From assembly GCA_964578535.1 (NCBI GenBank), contig CAZODI010000011.1:1-64000 (forward strand): 64,000 nt of DNA, in the 5' to 3' direction. Numbering within the stretch: position 1 is the first letter of the stretch; each line of letters starts with the position of its first letter. Of this stretch, positions 27,594 through 35,783 are shown one piece after another. The DNA is from PHBD01 sp964578535 (GTDB taxonomy: Bacteria; Desulfobacterota; Syntrophia; Syntrophales; PHBD01). Position numbers and translations under genes: made by a program. The notes beneath the pieces are model-generated. The model searched no databases. It worked only from the letters and a program-made list of their open reading frames with translations, and was not told the origin of the DNA.

Positions 27594-27727
27594 CGCGTCT
27601 CCTTTTGTCTCCAGTAAACGAAACGGGAATACCCGGCCGCGCAACGGCACTCCCGCTCCATGCTGCCCGTGGGATTCGCGGCCTCTGCGACCGGCAGGCT
27701 GACTGCGGACCACCCCGGCGGGACGGA

Positions 27728-28543
27728 CTACAGGTATGTGCGGCCGCCGAGAAACCGCTTTCGGTAGTAGTCCCTGGCCAGGGACTCGCGACCGATCGCC
27801 TTACCCTTTCCAGGGGCGTGGATGAAGACCCCCGACCCGACATAGATCCCTACATGGGAAACGTTTCCGCTTCCGGACGTGGCGAAGAAGACAAGGTCCC
27901 CCTCCTGCAGTTCATCCATCGACACGGCGGTCCCGTCTTCGTATTGCTCCCGGGAGGACCTCGGAAGATCCAGGCCGTTGAGCTGATAGACCGTCATGGC
28001 GAGGCCGCTGCAGTCGAATCCCGTTTCCGCGGACGTGCCGCCCCAAAGGTAAGGAACGCCGATATAACTCACCGCCGTTTTGACCAGTTCCTTCCGCAGG
28101 TAAGCGTCTCCCAGGGCCTTCCTTTTGGAAACGGCGTAATCCTCCGGGGCGACGATGTAGAACTCTTCGATCACTTCCGAGCGCCGCAGCGCATCCGCGC
28201 GCTCGCGGGCCGCCTCCCGGGTCGGGAAGTTCCCGAAGCGGACCTTGTACAGTCCCTCCCGGGCCTTGAAATACGTCGCATCGAGACCCTGGCGCCGGAG
28301 ACCTTCCGTGAGGCGAGCGGCGTTCTCCACACGGGCGAATGCCCCGGCCTGGATGGTGTAATTCATCCGGGCCAGCTCCCGCCGCACGGGTTTCGCCTTC
28401 TCGGCGACAGGCCGCTCCCGCCAGACAACCCCCTTCCGGGCTCCGCATCCGGTCAAAATCCCGGGAAGGAAACATAAGGCCAACAGCACAGCAGCAAAGG
28501 GTTTCCAGGCAGGGACACAATGAAAGCGGCGACGAGCCGTCAT
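27728..28543 (-). CDS. NlpC/P60 endopeptidase lipoprotein with SPOR domain
   Basis: Probable cell-wall D,L-endopeptidase. The 271-residue protein has a lipobox LTGC (Cys33), a SPOR domain at about 60-130 (NYTIQAGAF, KVRFGNF) that binds septal glycans, and an NlpC/P60 catalytic domain at about 145-270 with Cys in GFDCSGLA, His in NVSHVGIYV and a third polar residue in FIHAPGKG. Length and order fit division-related hydrolases. It is divergent from the PilZ gene; nearest neighbours are unrelated. Confidence 0.9.
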   Translation of the reverse strand: MTARRRFHCVPAWKPFAAVLLALCFLPGILTGCGARKGVVWRERPVAEKAKPVRRELARMNYTIQAGAFARVENAARLTEGLRRQGLDATYFKAREGLYKVRFGNFPTREAARERADALRRSEVIEEFYIVAPEDYAVSKRKALGDAYLRKELVKTAVSYIGVPYLWGGTSAETGFDCSGLAMTVYQLNGLDLPRSSREQYEDGTAVSMDELQEGDLVFFATSGSGNVSHVGIYVGSGVFIHAPGKGKAIGRESLARDYYRKRFLGGRTYL

Positions 28544-28676
28544 GTCATAACCTCCGGCTGCCTTTTACCAGACTTGGTGCGATCTCTCAACGGGCGTTGT
28601 GACTGATTCCAATTCCCATCGGGGTCCAATGCACTCTCGCTCATTATCCCCTTATTTCTTCTTGCATTCCGGGCGC

Positions 28677-28685
28677 TGATATAAT
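28677..28685 (+). promoter_or_regulatory. extended -10 promoter of the PilZ/HD-GYP operon
   Basis: TGATATAAT, a TGn motif directly before a perfect TATAAT. No good -35 lies 16-18 bp upstream, which fits extended -10 promoters. It is about 90 bp before the PilZ gene. Confidence 0.5.
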
Positions 28686-28773
28686 ACTGATACCCCAATT
28701 TGTGGATCCCGATTCCAGAGGAGCAGCCCTTGCAGAGATTTCATTCTGACGAACCGCTCTTCATCAGGAGCCG

Positions 28774-30903
28774 TTGAGACCCGTGATCGAGACCCAGATC
28801 GATCATACCGGTGAAAAGCACCCGACGGAAAGCGACCGCCGTGAAACCCCGTCCCTGTCTTCCTGGGTTTTCCGCAGCGACTTCCTGAAACGCAGGCGTT
28901 CCGCCGAGAAACTTTCCGCCAACCAGCTGATCAACATCATCAACCTGCACCACTTCAAAGGCACCCCCCTGCAGGTTCATCTCCGGGACGTCCGTTACGG
29001 AGAAGATTTTCTCGCCGAGGCTTTCCCGGAGTGCTGCCAGGATCGGACCATCACCTGCAGGTGGAAGGGCGATCCTCCAAACGGGAGCGATCACCTCCGG
29101 CTTCTCAATCTCGTGATCCCCGACGGGCAGTCCGTCATCCTGGTCCCCATCCCGGAGATGGAGTCCATCAACGGCAATTTTACCATTCAAATCCCCGAAA
29201 AAGGGCTTGCCATCGGGAAACGCTGCGCCAGGAGGCACCCGGCCCCGGTGGAGATTGCCGCCGAGATCACCCAGAGCGGATTCACCGCCCGGGGAAACCT
29301 CATCGATTTCAGCAATCAAGCTTTCCGCATCCAGGCACAGACGGACTATCCCGACTCGTTTCACTGGTTTCACCCGGACCGACCCATCCTGACCCGTCTT
29401 TCCATTGACGGAAACGTCGTATATTCCAGTTCCTGCCGGTGCATCCGGCACACACCGGGGGTTCGCTCCCGGGAAATCGTCCTGACGGCCCTCCCGGAAC
29501 CCCTCCCCCGCACCCGTACCAAGCCGAAACGGAGTTTCCGCCACCGGATGAATCCTTCGGCGTACATCACATGCCGCCATCCCCTTTCAGGGGAGAGGAT
29601 CCAGCGGGACATCCACGATCTCTCCCTCACGGGTTTTTCCGTCTTCGAGCGTCCCGACGACGGAGTCCTTCTCCAGGGCCTGGTGCTGCCCCAGGTACAC
29701 ATTCACTTCCCCGGAGGAGCCGTCATCGCTCCCCGGGCAAGGGTGGCGTACCGCCAGGAAAAGGGATCCCGGGCTCTCTGCGGGCTGGCTTTCCTGGACA
29801 TGGACATTCAGGAATACAAGCAGTTGAGCCACATCCTGACGAACATGACGGATCCGCACCTCTTCGTTTCCCAGGAACCGGATCTGGACGCCCTGTGGAG
29901 TTTCCTGTTCCAGACAGGATTTCTCTACCCGAAGAAATACCGGATGATCCAGGAGTATCGCGACCAGTTCAAGGAAACATACCGGAAGCTGTACTGCAAC
30001 CACCCGGAGATCGCCGAGCATTTCCTTTATCAGGAAGACGGCATCATCTATGGGCACCTTTCGATGGTCAAAGCCTACGAACGGTCATGGATGGTGCATC
30101 ACCTGGCCGCGCGGCGCAAGGGATCGCTTCGGGTAGCCCTGGCCATGCTCAAACTGATCGTCAATTACTTCGAGGGGATTCACCGGCTGCCCTCCGTCCG
30201 GATGGATCATCTCGTTTTTTATTTCCGGCCGGAAAACCGGTTCCCCAACCTCGTGGGGGACTTTGCCAAGGCCATCAAGGAACCCCGGGCCTGTTCCCAG
30301 GATCTTTTCGCCTTCATCGAATTCCCCACGAACGATGAGGAAGCGGGAAGCCTCCCCCCCGGCTGGACCCTGGAAGAACTGACTCCCGCCAGGCAAAGGA
30401 CCCTGGAGAGCTTCTACCGCCACTTCTCGGGGGGGCTCCTGATGGACGTGCTAAGCGCCCGGCCGGGAGAGCAGGAACCCACCGTCGAAGAGTTCTACCG
30501 TAGAAACGGGATGGTCCGGCGTGTTTCAACACACGCCCTCCTGTACGACGGACAGATGAAAGCCGCCCTCTGGAGGAACGAATCGGACCTGGGCCTGAAC
30601 CTTTCGGAGCTGCTCAACGGCTTCAAGGTGTTCATACTGGACCCGGCCGGCACGCCCTGGAAAACGCTCCGGGCAGCCGTCGGGCAGCTGACCGCCGTGT
30701 ACGGCATTCCCAAGGTTCCAGTCATGATCTACCCGGCCACCTACCCGGGTGAGCAGGGGATCAAGCAGGAAAAGCAGTACTCCATGTGGATCCTGGACGT
30801 CCAGTACGGCCGCGCCTTCATCAACTACATGGAGCGTAAGATACAGCGCAGCAAGCCGCTCCTGGCGCTGCTCCAGTGGGCCCAGAAAATGATCCAGAGA
30901 TGA
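28774..30903 (+). CDS. PilZ-domain protein with large flanking domains
   Basis: A 709-residue cytosolic protein, probably a cyclic-di-GMP receptor. The PilZ domain is at about residues 265-365: an Arg-rich RSFRHR entry followed by DIHDLSLTGF, which has the (D/N)xSxxG element; a conserved Arg/Gly-rich barrel follows. The N-terminal 240 residues resemble a degenerate second PilZ-like barrel but lack the Arg motif. The C-terminal 330 residues have no recognised fold; they hold conserved-looking stretches such as FLYQEDGIIYGHLSMV that recall acetyltransferases. The TTG start at 28774 has AGGAG 5 bp upstream. Stop and next ATG overlap (ATGA), coupling it to the HD-GYP gene. Confidence 0.8.
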   Translation: MRPVIETQIDHTGEKHPTESDRRETPSLSSWVFRSDFLKRRRSAEKLSANQLINIINLHHFKGTPLQVHLRDVRYGEDFLAEAFPECCQDRTITCRWKGDPPNGSDHLRLLNLVIPDGQSVILVPIPEMESINGNFTIQIPEKGLAIGKRCARRHPAPVEIAAEITQSGFTARGNLIDFSNQAFRIQAQTDYPDSFHWFHPDRPILTRLSIDGNVVYSSSCRCIRHTPGVRSREIVLTALPEPLPRTRTKPKRSFRHRMNPSAYITCRHPLSGERIQRDIHDLSLTGFSVFERPDDGVLLQGLVLPQVHIHFPGGAVIAPRARVAYRQEKGSRALCGLAFLDMDIQEYKQLSHILTNMTDPHLFVSQEPDLDALWSFLFQTGFLYPKKYRMIQEYRDQFKETYRKLYCNHPEIAEHFLYQEDGIIYGHLSMVKAYERSWMVHHLAARRKGSLRVALAMLKLIVNYFEGIHRLPSVRMDHLVFYFRPENRFPNLVGDFAKAIKEPRACSQDLFAFIEFPTNDEEAGSLPPGWTLEELTPARQRTLESFYRHFSGGLLMDVLSARPGEQEPTVEEFYRRNGMVRRVSTHALLYDGQMKAALWRNESDLGLNLSELLNGFKVFILDPAGTPWKTLRAAVGQLTAVYGIPKVPVMIYPATYPGEQGIKQEKQYSMWILDVQYGRAFINYMERKIQRSKPLLALLQWAQKMIQR

Positions 30904-33182
30904 AAACGGACGCTCTTTACAACAGCCGGATCACCAAGAACTACGTCGAGTATCTCAAGACGCACCATCCCGCGGTGGACGTCCGCGCCCTGCTCGAATA
31001 CGCGGGCATGACCCCGTACCAGGTCGAAGACGCCGGCCACTGGTTCACCCAGAACCAGGTGGATCGCTTCCATGAAGCCATCACCAAGGCCATTCCGAAT
31101 CCCGACATCTCCCGGGAGGCCGGCCGCTTCTCGGCCCTCTCCGCCGCCGCCGGAGACGTCCAGCAGTATGCCCTGAGCTTTGTCAACCCCTCCATCGCCT
31201 ACCGGATGCTCAGCCGGATCTTCACCCGGGCCTCCCGCTCCTGCATCGTCTCCACGCGGAGCCTTGGCAGACAGCAGATCGAAATCACCGTCAAGATCAG
31301 GCCGGGGGTCATCGAAAAGCCCTACCAGTGCGACAACCGTCTCGGCACCCTCGAGGCCATCGGCAGGCTGTTCACGGACAAATTCGCCCGGATCGACCAT
31401 GAAGACTGCATCCACAAAGGAGGTGACGTCTGCCGTTACGTCGTTTCCTGGGAGATTTCCGCCAGCCATCTCTGGAAACAGATCCGGAACGCATCCCTTC
31501 TCGTCGGAGCGGCCCTCGCGGGTGTTCTTTTCTTCTTCATGGACAAGACCGAATGGGTCGTGTTCACACTGTCGGCCATCACCGTCGTCTCGCTCCTGTC
31601 GCTGGGCCTGGAACGGGTGGAAAAAACGGAGGTCGAGACGGCCCTCCGGAAAAAGGGCGAGCGGACCGGCGAACTGATGGACCGGATCAATACGAGCTAC
31701 AACAATGCACTCCTGGTGAACGAAATCGGGCAGGCGACCGCGAGCATCCTCAACACGAAGGATCTCCTCCGCTCCGTCATGGGCTCCATGGAGCGGCTCC
31801 TGGATTTCGACCGCGGCATGGTGCTCCTGGCAAACCCGGAGTGCACCAAGCTCCAGTATGCCGACGGATACGGATACAATTCCGACGAATCCTGGTTTCT
31901 CCAGAATACATCCTTCCAACTGGACAAGCCGCATTCCAGGGGCCCCTTCATCGTCTCCTTCCGGGAACAGAAGCCGTTCCTTGTAGACGACATCGAACAG
32001 ATCCGGCCCGAGCTGTCCGCCAAGAGCTACGAATATGCCCGCTTCATGGGCGTCAAGGCCTTCGCCTGCGTTCCCATCCTTTACGAAGGACACGCGGAGG
32101 GAATCCTGGCCGTGGACAACTACCGTTCCCAGCGCACCATGAGCCAGAGCGACCTGAACCTGCTCCAGGGCATCGCCCCCCAGATCGGCGTCAGCATCAA
32201 CCGGGTCCGGGATTACGAGAAAATCCGGGAAAGCGAGGAACGATTCCGGAGCCTCGGTGAAAATGCTCCCGATATCATCTACACGCTGGACTCGGAAGGA
32301 ACCTACACGTATGTCAATCCCGCCTGGGAGGCCCTGCTGGGACACGAGTCCGGGGAAGTTATCGGGAAATCCTTCACCGACTTCTTGAGGGAAGACGAGA
32401 CCTCTTCCTATTCGCGGATCTTCAAGCGGATACGGGAAAACGGGGAAACAGTGAAGAGCGAAATGGGGCGCATGATCGGCCGGGATGGAACGGAGCGGCT
32501 CTTCAGCATCAGCGCTTGTCCCAACGTGGATCCCTCGGGGCAGTTGACGGGCATCGTGGGGACGATGAAAGACATGACCGCCCTCGAAAAGAGCCACGCA
32601 ATGCTGCAGGCGGCCTTGCAAAGCACCATCAAGGCCATCTCCGACATCGTCGAATCCCGGGACCCCTATACCGCGGGCCACCAGCGCCACGTCCGGGACT
32701 TGTCTGCGGCGATCGCGGAAGAGATGGGGCTTTCGGACGACCGCATCGAGGGTCTTCAGATGGCGGCCCTGATCCACGACATCGGCAAGATGCAGATCCC
32801 CGCCGAGATCCTGAGCAAACCGGGGCGGCTCAGCACCATTGAAATGAGCCTTATCCAGACCCACCCGGACGTCGGCTTCCGGGTCCTCCGGAACATCGAA
32901 TTTCATCACCCGGTGGCCCAGATCGTACATCAGCATCACGAGCGGTACGACGGCTCCGGCTACCCGGGCAGCCTTTCCGGCAGGGAGATCCTGCTGGAGG
33001 CGCGAATCCTGGCCGTGGCCGACGTGGTGGAGGCGATGATGAACCACCGCCCCTACCGTCCGGCCCTGGGTATCGAGAAGGCCCTCGACGAAATCGTCAC
33101 GAACCGGGGAAAGTACTACGACCCGGAAGTCGTGGACGCCTGCCTGCGCCTCTTCCGGGAAAAGTCCTTTACCCTCCGGTAG
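30900..33182 (+). CDS. multi-sensor HD-GYP cyclic-di-GMP phosphodiesterase
   Basis: Degrades cyclic-di-GMP in response to signals. 760 residues: an N-terminal domain (1-190) ending in a V4R-like pattern (CIHKGGDVCRYVV), two transmembrane helices at about 200-245, a GAF domain at about 280-435, PAS at about 445-560 (FRSLGENAPDIIYTLD), then HD-GYP from about 570 with HDIGK, HHERYDGSGYP and HRPYRPA. All catalytic residues are present. It is coupled by ATGA overlap to the PilZ gene, so a receptor and an enzyme of the same second messenger are made together. Its last 14 bp overlap the convergent methyltransferase. Confidence 0.9.
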   Translation: MKTDALYNSRITKNYVEYLKTHHPAVDVRALLEYAGMTPYQVEDAGHWFTQNQVDRFHEAITKAIPNPDISREAGRFSALSAAAGDVQQYALSFVNPSIAYRMLSRIFTRASRSCIVSTRSLGRQQIEITVKIRPGVIEKPYQCDNRLGTLEAIGRLFTDKFARIDHEDCIHKGGDVCRYVVSWEISASHLWKQIRNASLLVGAALAGVLFFFMDKTEWVVFTLSAITVVSLLSLGLERVEKTEVETALRKKGERTGELMDRINTSYNNALLVNEIGQATASILNTKDLLRSVMGSMERLLDFDRGMVLLANPECTKLQYADGYGYNSDESWFLQNTSFQLDKPHSRGPFIVSFREQKPFLVDDIEQIRPELSAKSYEYARFMGVKAFACVPILYEGHAEGILAVDNYRSQRTMSQSDLNLLQGIAPQIGVSINRVRDYEKIRESEERFRSLGENAPDIIYTLDSEGTYTYVNPAWEALLGHESGEVIGKSFTDFLREDETSSYSRIFKRIRENGETVKSEMGRMIGRDGTERLFSISACPNVDPSGQLTGIVGTMKDMTALEKSHAMLQAALQSTIKAISDIVESRDPYTAGHQRHVRDLSAAIAEEMGLSDDRIEGLQMAALIHDIGKMQIPAEILSKPGRLSTIEMSLIQTHPDVGFRVLRNIEFHHPVAQIVHQHHERYDGSGYPGSLSGREILLEARILAVADVVEAMMNHRPYRPALGIEKALDEIVTNRGKYYDPEVVDACLRLFREKSFTLR

Positions 33183-34005
33183 TCCCGGGATCCGCGGACG
33201 GTTTCCGCCCCTTGCAGAGGATCATGGGCGTATACGTGAACCGGCGGGGATCATTAAAAAACGCATTGAAATCCGAAAAGAATCCCTGATAGCCGCCCGG
33301 GTAGTCAGCGAAGGCGTCCTGGACCTGCACGGCGGCCACTTCCAGCTTCTTTGTCCAGTTGAAGAGGTCGGAGGCCCGGACATCCCCGTAAATCAGGTGG
33401 TGGGCCTTCATACGGACCTCGACGTTCCGGTATTCAAGGTCATAAAGATAGGAGTAGAGCTTGCGCCCGGCATAGGGATCGAAGTTCAGATCCCTTTGAA
33501 AGAGTTTCATCCCCTCCTTAAGAGTCTTGTCCATGGGTTCCGGGAGCGGATAGTGGCTCAGGCAGTTGTAATCCAGGTCCATGAGGCAGAGCCAGCCTTC
33601 CGGTTTCAGGCAGGCGGTCAGGTTGCGCACGATATCGAGGCTTTCCCGCAGATTGTACTCCAGGACGAAACGAATCCAGATGAGGTCGAAGGGCTCCATC
33701 GGGGGCAGGGGTTGCCTCAGGTCGTGCAGCAGAAACTCCATCCCCGGCCGCTCGCCGTACTTCTCCTTTGCATCCCGGATCCGCGGCTCCATATAGTCGA
33801 TGCCCACCACCTCTCCTCCAGGCTGCAATAGCTCCAGAAGGAGCGCGCTTGTGAGGCCCGGACCGCACCCGGCATCCATGACCCGCATTCCCGGTTTCAA
33901 GCCGCACCAGCGAGCCTCTTCGCGAACAGCCTCCGGATCCGTCTTTACCTCCAGCCGGACCGACTCCTCCATATTATCCATCAGATAGAATCCGTTTTTC
34001 TCCAT
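33169..34005 (-). CDS. SAM-dependent methyltransferase
   Basis: A 278-residue class I methyltransferase. Motif I is VMDAGCGPGL (about residues 42-51), the acidic residue of motif II is in VVGIDYMEP, and a motif IV-like WIRFVLEYN follows. The C-terminal 100 residues are rich in aromatic residues and have no marker that gives the substrate; small molecules or lipids are possible. It converges on the HD-GYP gene with a 14-bp overlap and lies upstream of no cotranscribed gene. Two further HD-GYP-related genes flank it, but a link to signalling is unproven. Confidence 0.85.
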   Translation of the reverse strand: MEKNGFYLMDNMEESVRLEVKTDPEAVREEARWCGLKPGMRVMDAGCGPGLTSALLLELLQPGGEVVGIDYMEPRIRDAKEKYGERPGMEFLLHDLRQPLPPMEPFDLIWIRFVLEYNLRESLDIVRNLTACLKPEGWLCLMDLDYNCLSHYPLPEPMDKTLKEGMKLFQRDLNFDPYAGRKLYSYLYDLEYRNVEVRMKAHHLIYGDVRASDLFNWTKKLEVAAVQVQDAFADYPGGYQGFFSDFNAFFNDPRRFTYTPMILCKGRKPSADPGTTGG

Positions 34006-34092
34006 ATCTTCCTTTCCTTCTCCGGCCCCGAAATACGGGGTCCGCTCAGTCGGTTTCCTCTTGATCCCGGTAACGCTGCTGAATCCGCCGGA

Positions 34093-35292
34093 TCAACGGC
34101 AGGACGGCAAAAAATGCTCCATCAGTTCCGGATCGAAGACGGTCCCGCTGTCCTTCCTGAGGGTCTCGAGGCACTGTTCCTCCGTCCAGGGTTCTTTGTA
34201 GGACCGCCTGGAGGAGAGAGCGTCAAAGACATCGGCAATCGCCACGATCCTGCCGAAGAGCGGGATCTCCCGTCCCTTCTTCCCCGGAGCGTTCCCGCCG
34301 GCAGCCACCCGGTTCTCCGCGGTCCTTCCCGTATTCACATCCACATACCCCGGATATCCCAGGCCGTCCCACCGCTCATGGTGGTTCCCGGCAACCTCCG
34401 CGGCGGCCTCGTCGAAGTCGGAACTCTGGTTCATAAACAGACGGGCGCCATGGATGGTATGGGTCTTCATGACATCGTATTCTTCCTCGGTCAGTTTGGC
34501 CGGCTTCTTGAGGATCATGTCGGGTATGGCCACCTTGCCGACGTCGTGAAGCATAGCGGCCATATGAAGGATATCCCGCTTGCCGTCAACCTCCTTCTGC
34601 CCGATCTTGTTGGCCTTGGCCCAGGACTCATAAATCTCCAGAGCATACCCGGCTACACGGTTCACATGGGCCCCCGTCTCTTTCGGATCGCGCATTTCGG
34701 CCATGCGGATCGTTCGCAGGATCATCTCACGGGTCATCCTGGCCCGCTCCAGTGCAATGGCCGCCATCCCAGCGAACACATCCATGACCCGGCCCGTCTC
34801 TCCCGAAAATGGAATGGCATGCCCGCCTTCCGTCGTCTGCGCGTTGATGACCTGCAGCACTCCTACCACATCGCCCCTCACGGTCTTGAGAGGAGTGGTC
34901 AGGATCGAACGGGTCCAGTAGCCGGAAGCTTCATCAAAGGCCCGATTGAACCGGAACGGGAGTCCCGGATCCATCCGCTCGGTATCCTCGATATTGAGAG
35001 ACTGGCCCGCCTGGGCGACATAGCCGGCGATGCTGTTCTGATCGACGGGAATCGAGAAGGTGCTGTAAATCAGCTTCCCGCCGGGTGGCAAACGTCGTTG
35101 GAGCGTCCTGTTCTGGGTGTAGCTGAATTTCAATCGGCCGTTCTCCTTCAGGTAAATGGAGCCGGCATCGGCGCCGGCAACCCGTCGCGCCGAGGTCAGG
35201 ATATGCTCCATAAGAATGTCCAGATCCTTGACATGATTGAGCTCCATGCTCAGATCAATGAGGGCCTCCATCTTCTGCTGTTCCGAAAGCAT
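34093..35292 (-). CDS. GAF/HD-GYP cyclic-di-GMP phosphodiesterase
   Basis: A 399-residue soluble protein: GAF at about 20-180 (ADAGSIYLKENGRLKFSY, GVLQVINAQT) and HD-GYP at about 200-395 with HDVGK and HHERWDGLGYP. Between the GYP motif and the later DVFDALSSRRSY there is an insertion of about 20 residues (GRTAENRVAAGGN), longer than usual for the family. The N-terminal GAF could bind a small ligand or act in dimer formation. It is monocistronic on the minus strand next to the methyltransferase. Hydrolysis of cyclic-di-GMP is expected by family. Confidence 0.88.
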   Translation of the reverse strand: MLSEQQKMEALIDLSMELNHVKDLDILMEHILTSARRVAGADAGSIYLKENGRLKFSYTQNRTLQRRLPPGGKLIYSTFSIPVDQNSIAGYVAQAGQSLNIEDTERMDPGLPFRFNRAFDEASGYWTRSILTTPLKTVRGDVVGVLQVINAQTTEGGHAIPFSGETGRVMDVFAGMAAIALERARMTREMILRTIRMAEMRDPKETGAHVNRVAGYALEIYESWAKANKIGQKEVDGKRDILHMAAMLHDVGKVAIPDMILKKPAKLTEEEYDVMKTHTIHGARLFMNQSSDFDEAAAEVAGNHHERWDGLGYPGYVDVNTGRTAENRVAAGGNAPGKKGREIPLFGRIVAIADVFDALSSRRSYKEPWTEEQCLETLRKDSGTVFDPELMEHFLPSCR

Positions 35293-35783
35293 GATTATCC
35301 CTCCTCGTCATCTGCTCCCGCCTCCGGCAGGACCATGAATCATAGGACTCGACATCCTTTTGCGGCCGCACATTTCCCAGCCCGGTGATGGAATGTTCCT
35401 TCCACGAGGTTCCTGGCCATCATCAAACAGCGAAGCACCGAGCCTCCCGGGTAGCAAACGCCTGCTCCCGCCGGTGATTTTTCTACCATGTTTCGGCATC
35501 CGGCAACATCCAATATATACCCGGAAGAAACACAGGATTCTGTCGGTGTCCGATACGGCGGGGAAAGGGATGGAGGGCCATTCCTTAAGCTGCTCTCCGG
35601 GCTCTTCAGCTTGCATGAGGCTTCATCCTGTGTTTCATTCCCCTCAAGGGGTTTTACAGGCGACACGGCTCCGGGTCTGCCGCGACTCATCGCCGGACGT
35701 TGTTTTCGAGAGACCCGGCTGCATTCATGGATGCAGGCCGCAGGGCGCATGTGCGAAAGTTTTTTTCGATCGCAGGAGAAGAC
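35293..35783. other. 491-bp intergenic region
   Basis: Lies between the divergent GAF/HD-GYP and TPR glycosyltransferase-like genes. I see no convincing gene, RNA or repeat; frames here lack SD sites and coding bias. It must carry both promoters, but none is clear by eye. Confidence 0.5.

Noticed and set aside
30825..33047. 740-codon minus-strand frame opposite the HD-GYP gene
   Set aside because: Antisense to a protein with complete catalytic motifs; composition is shadow-like.
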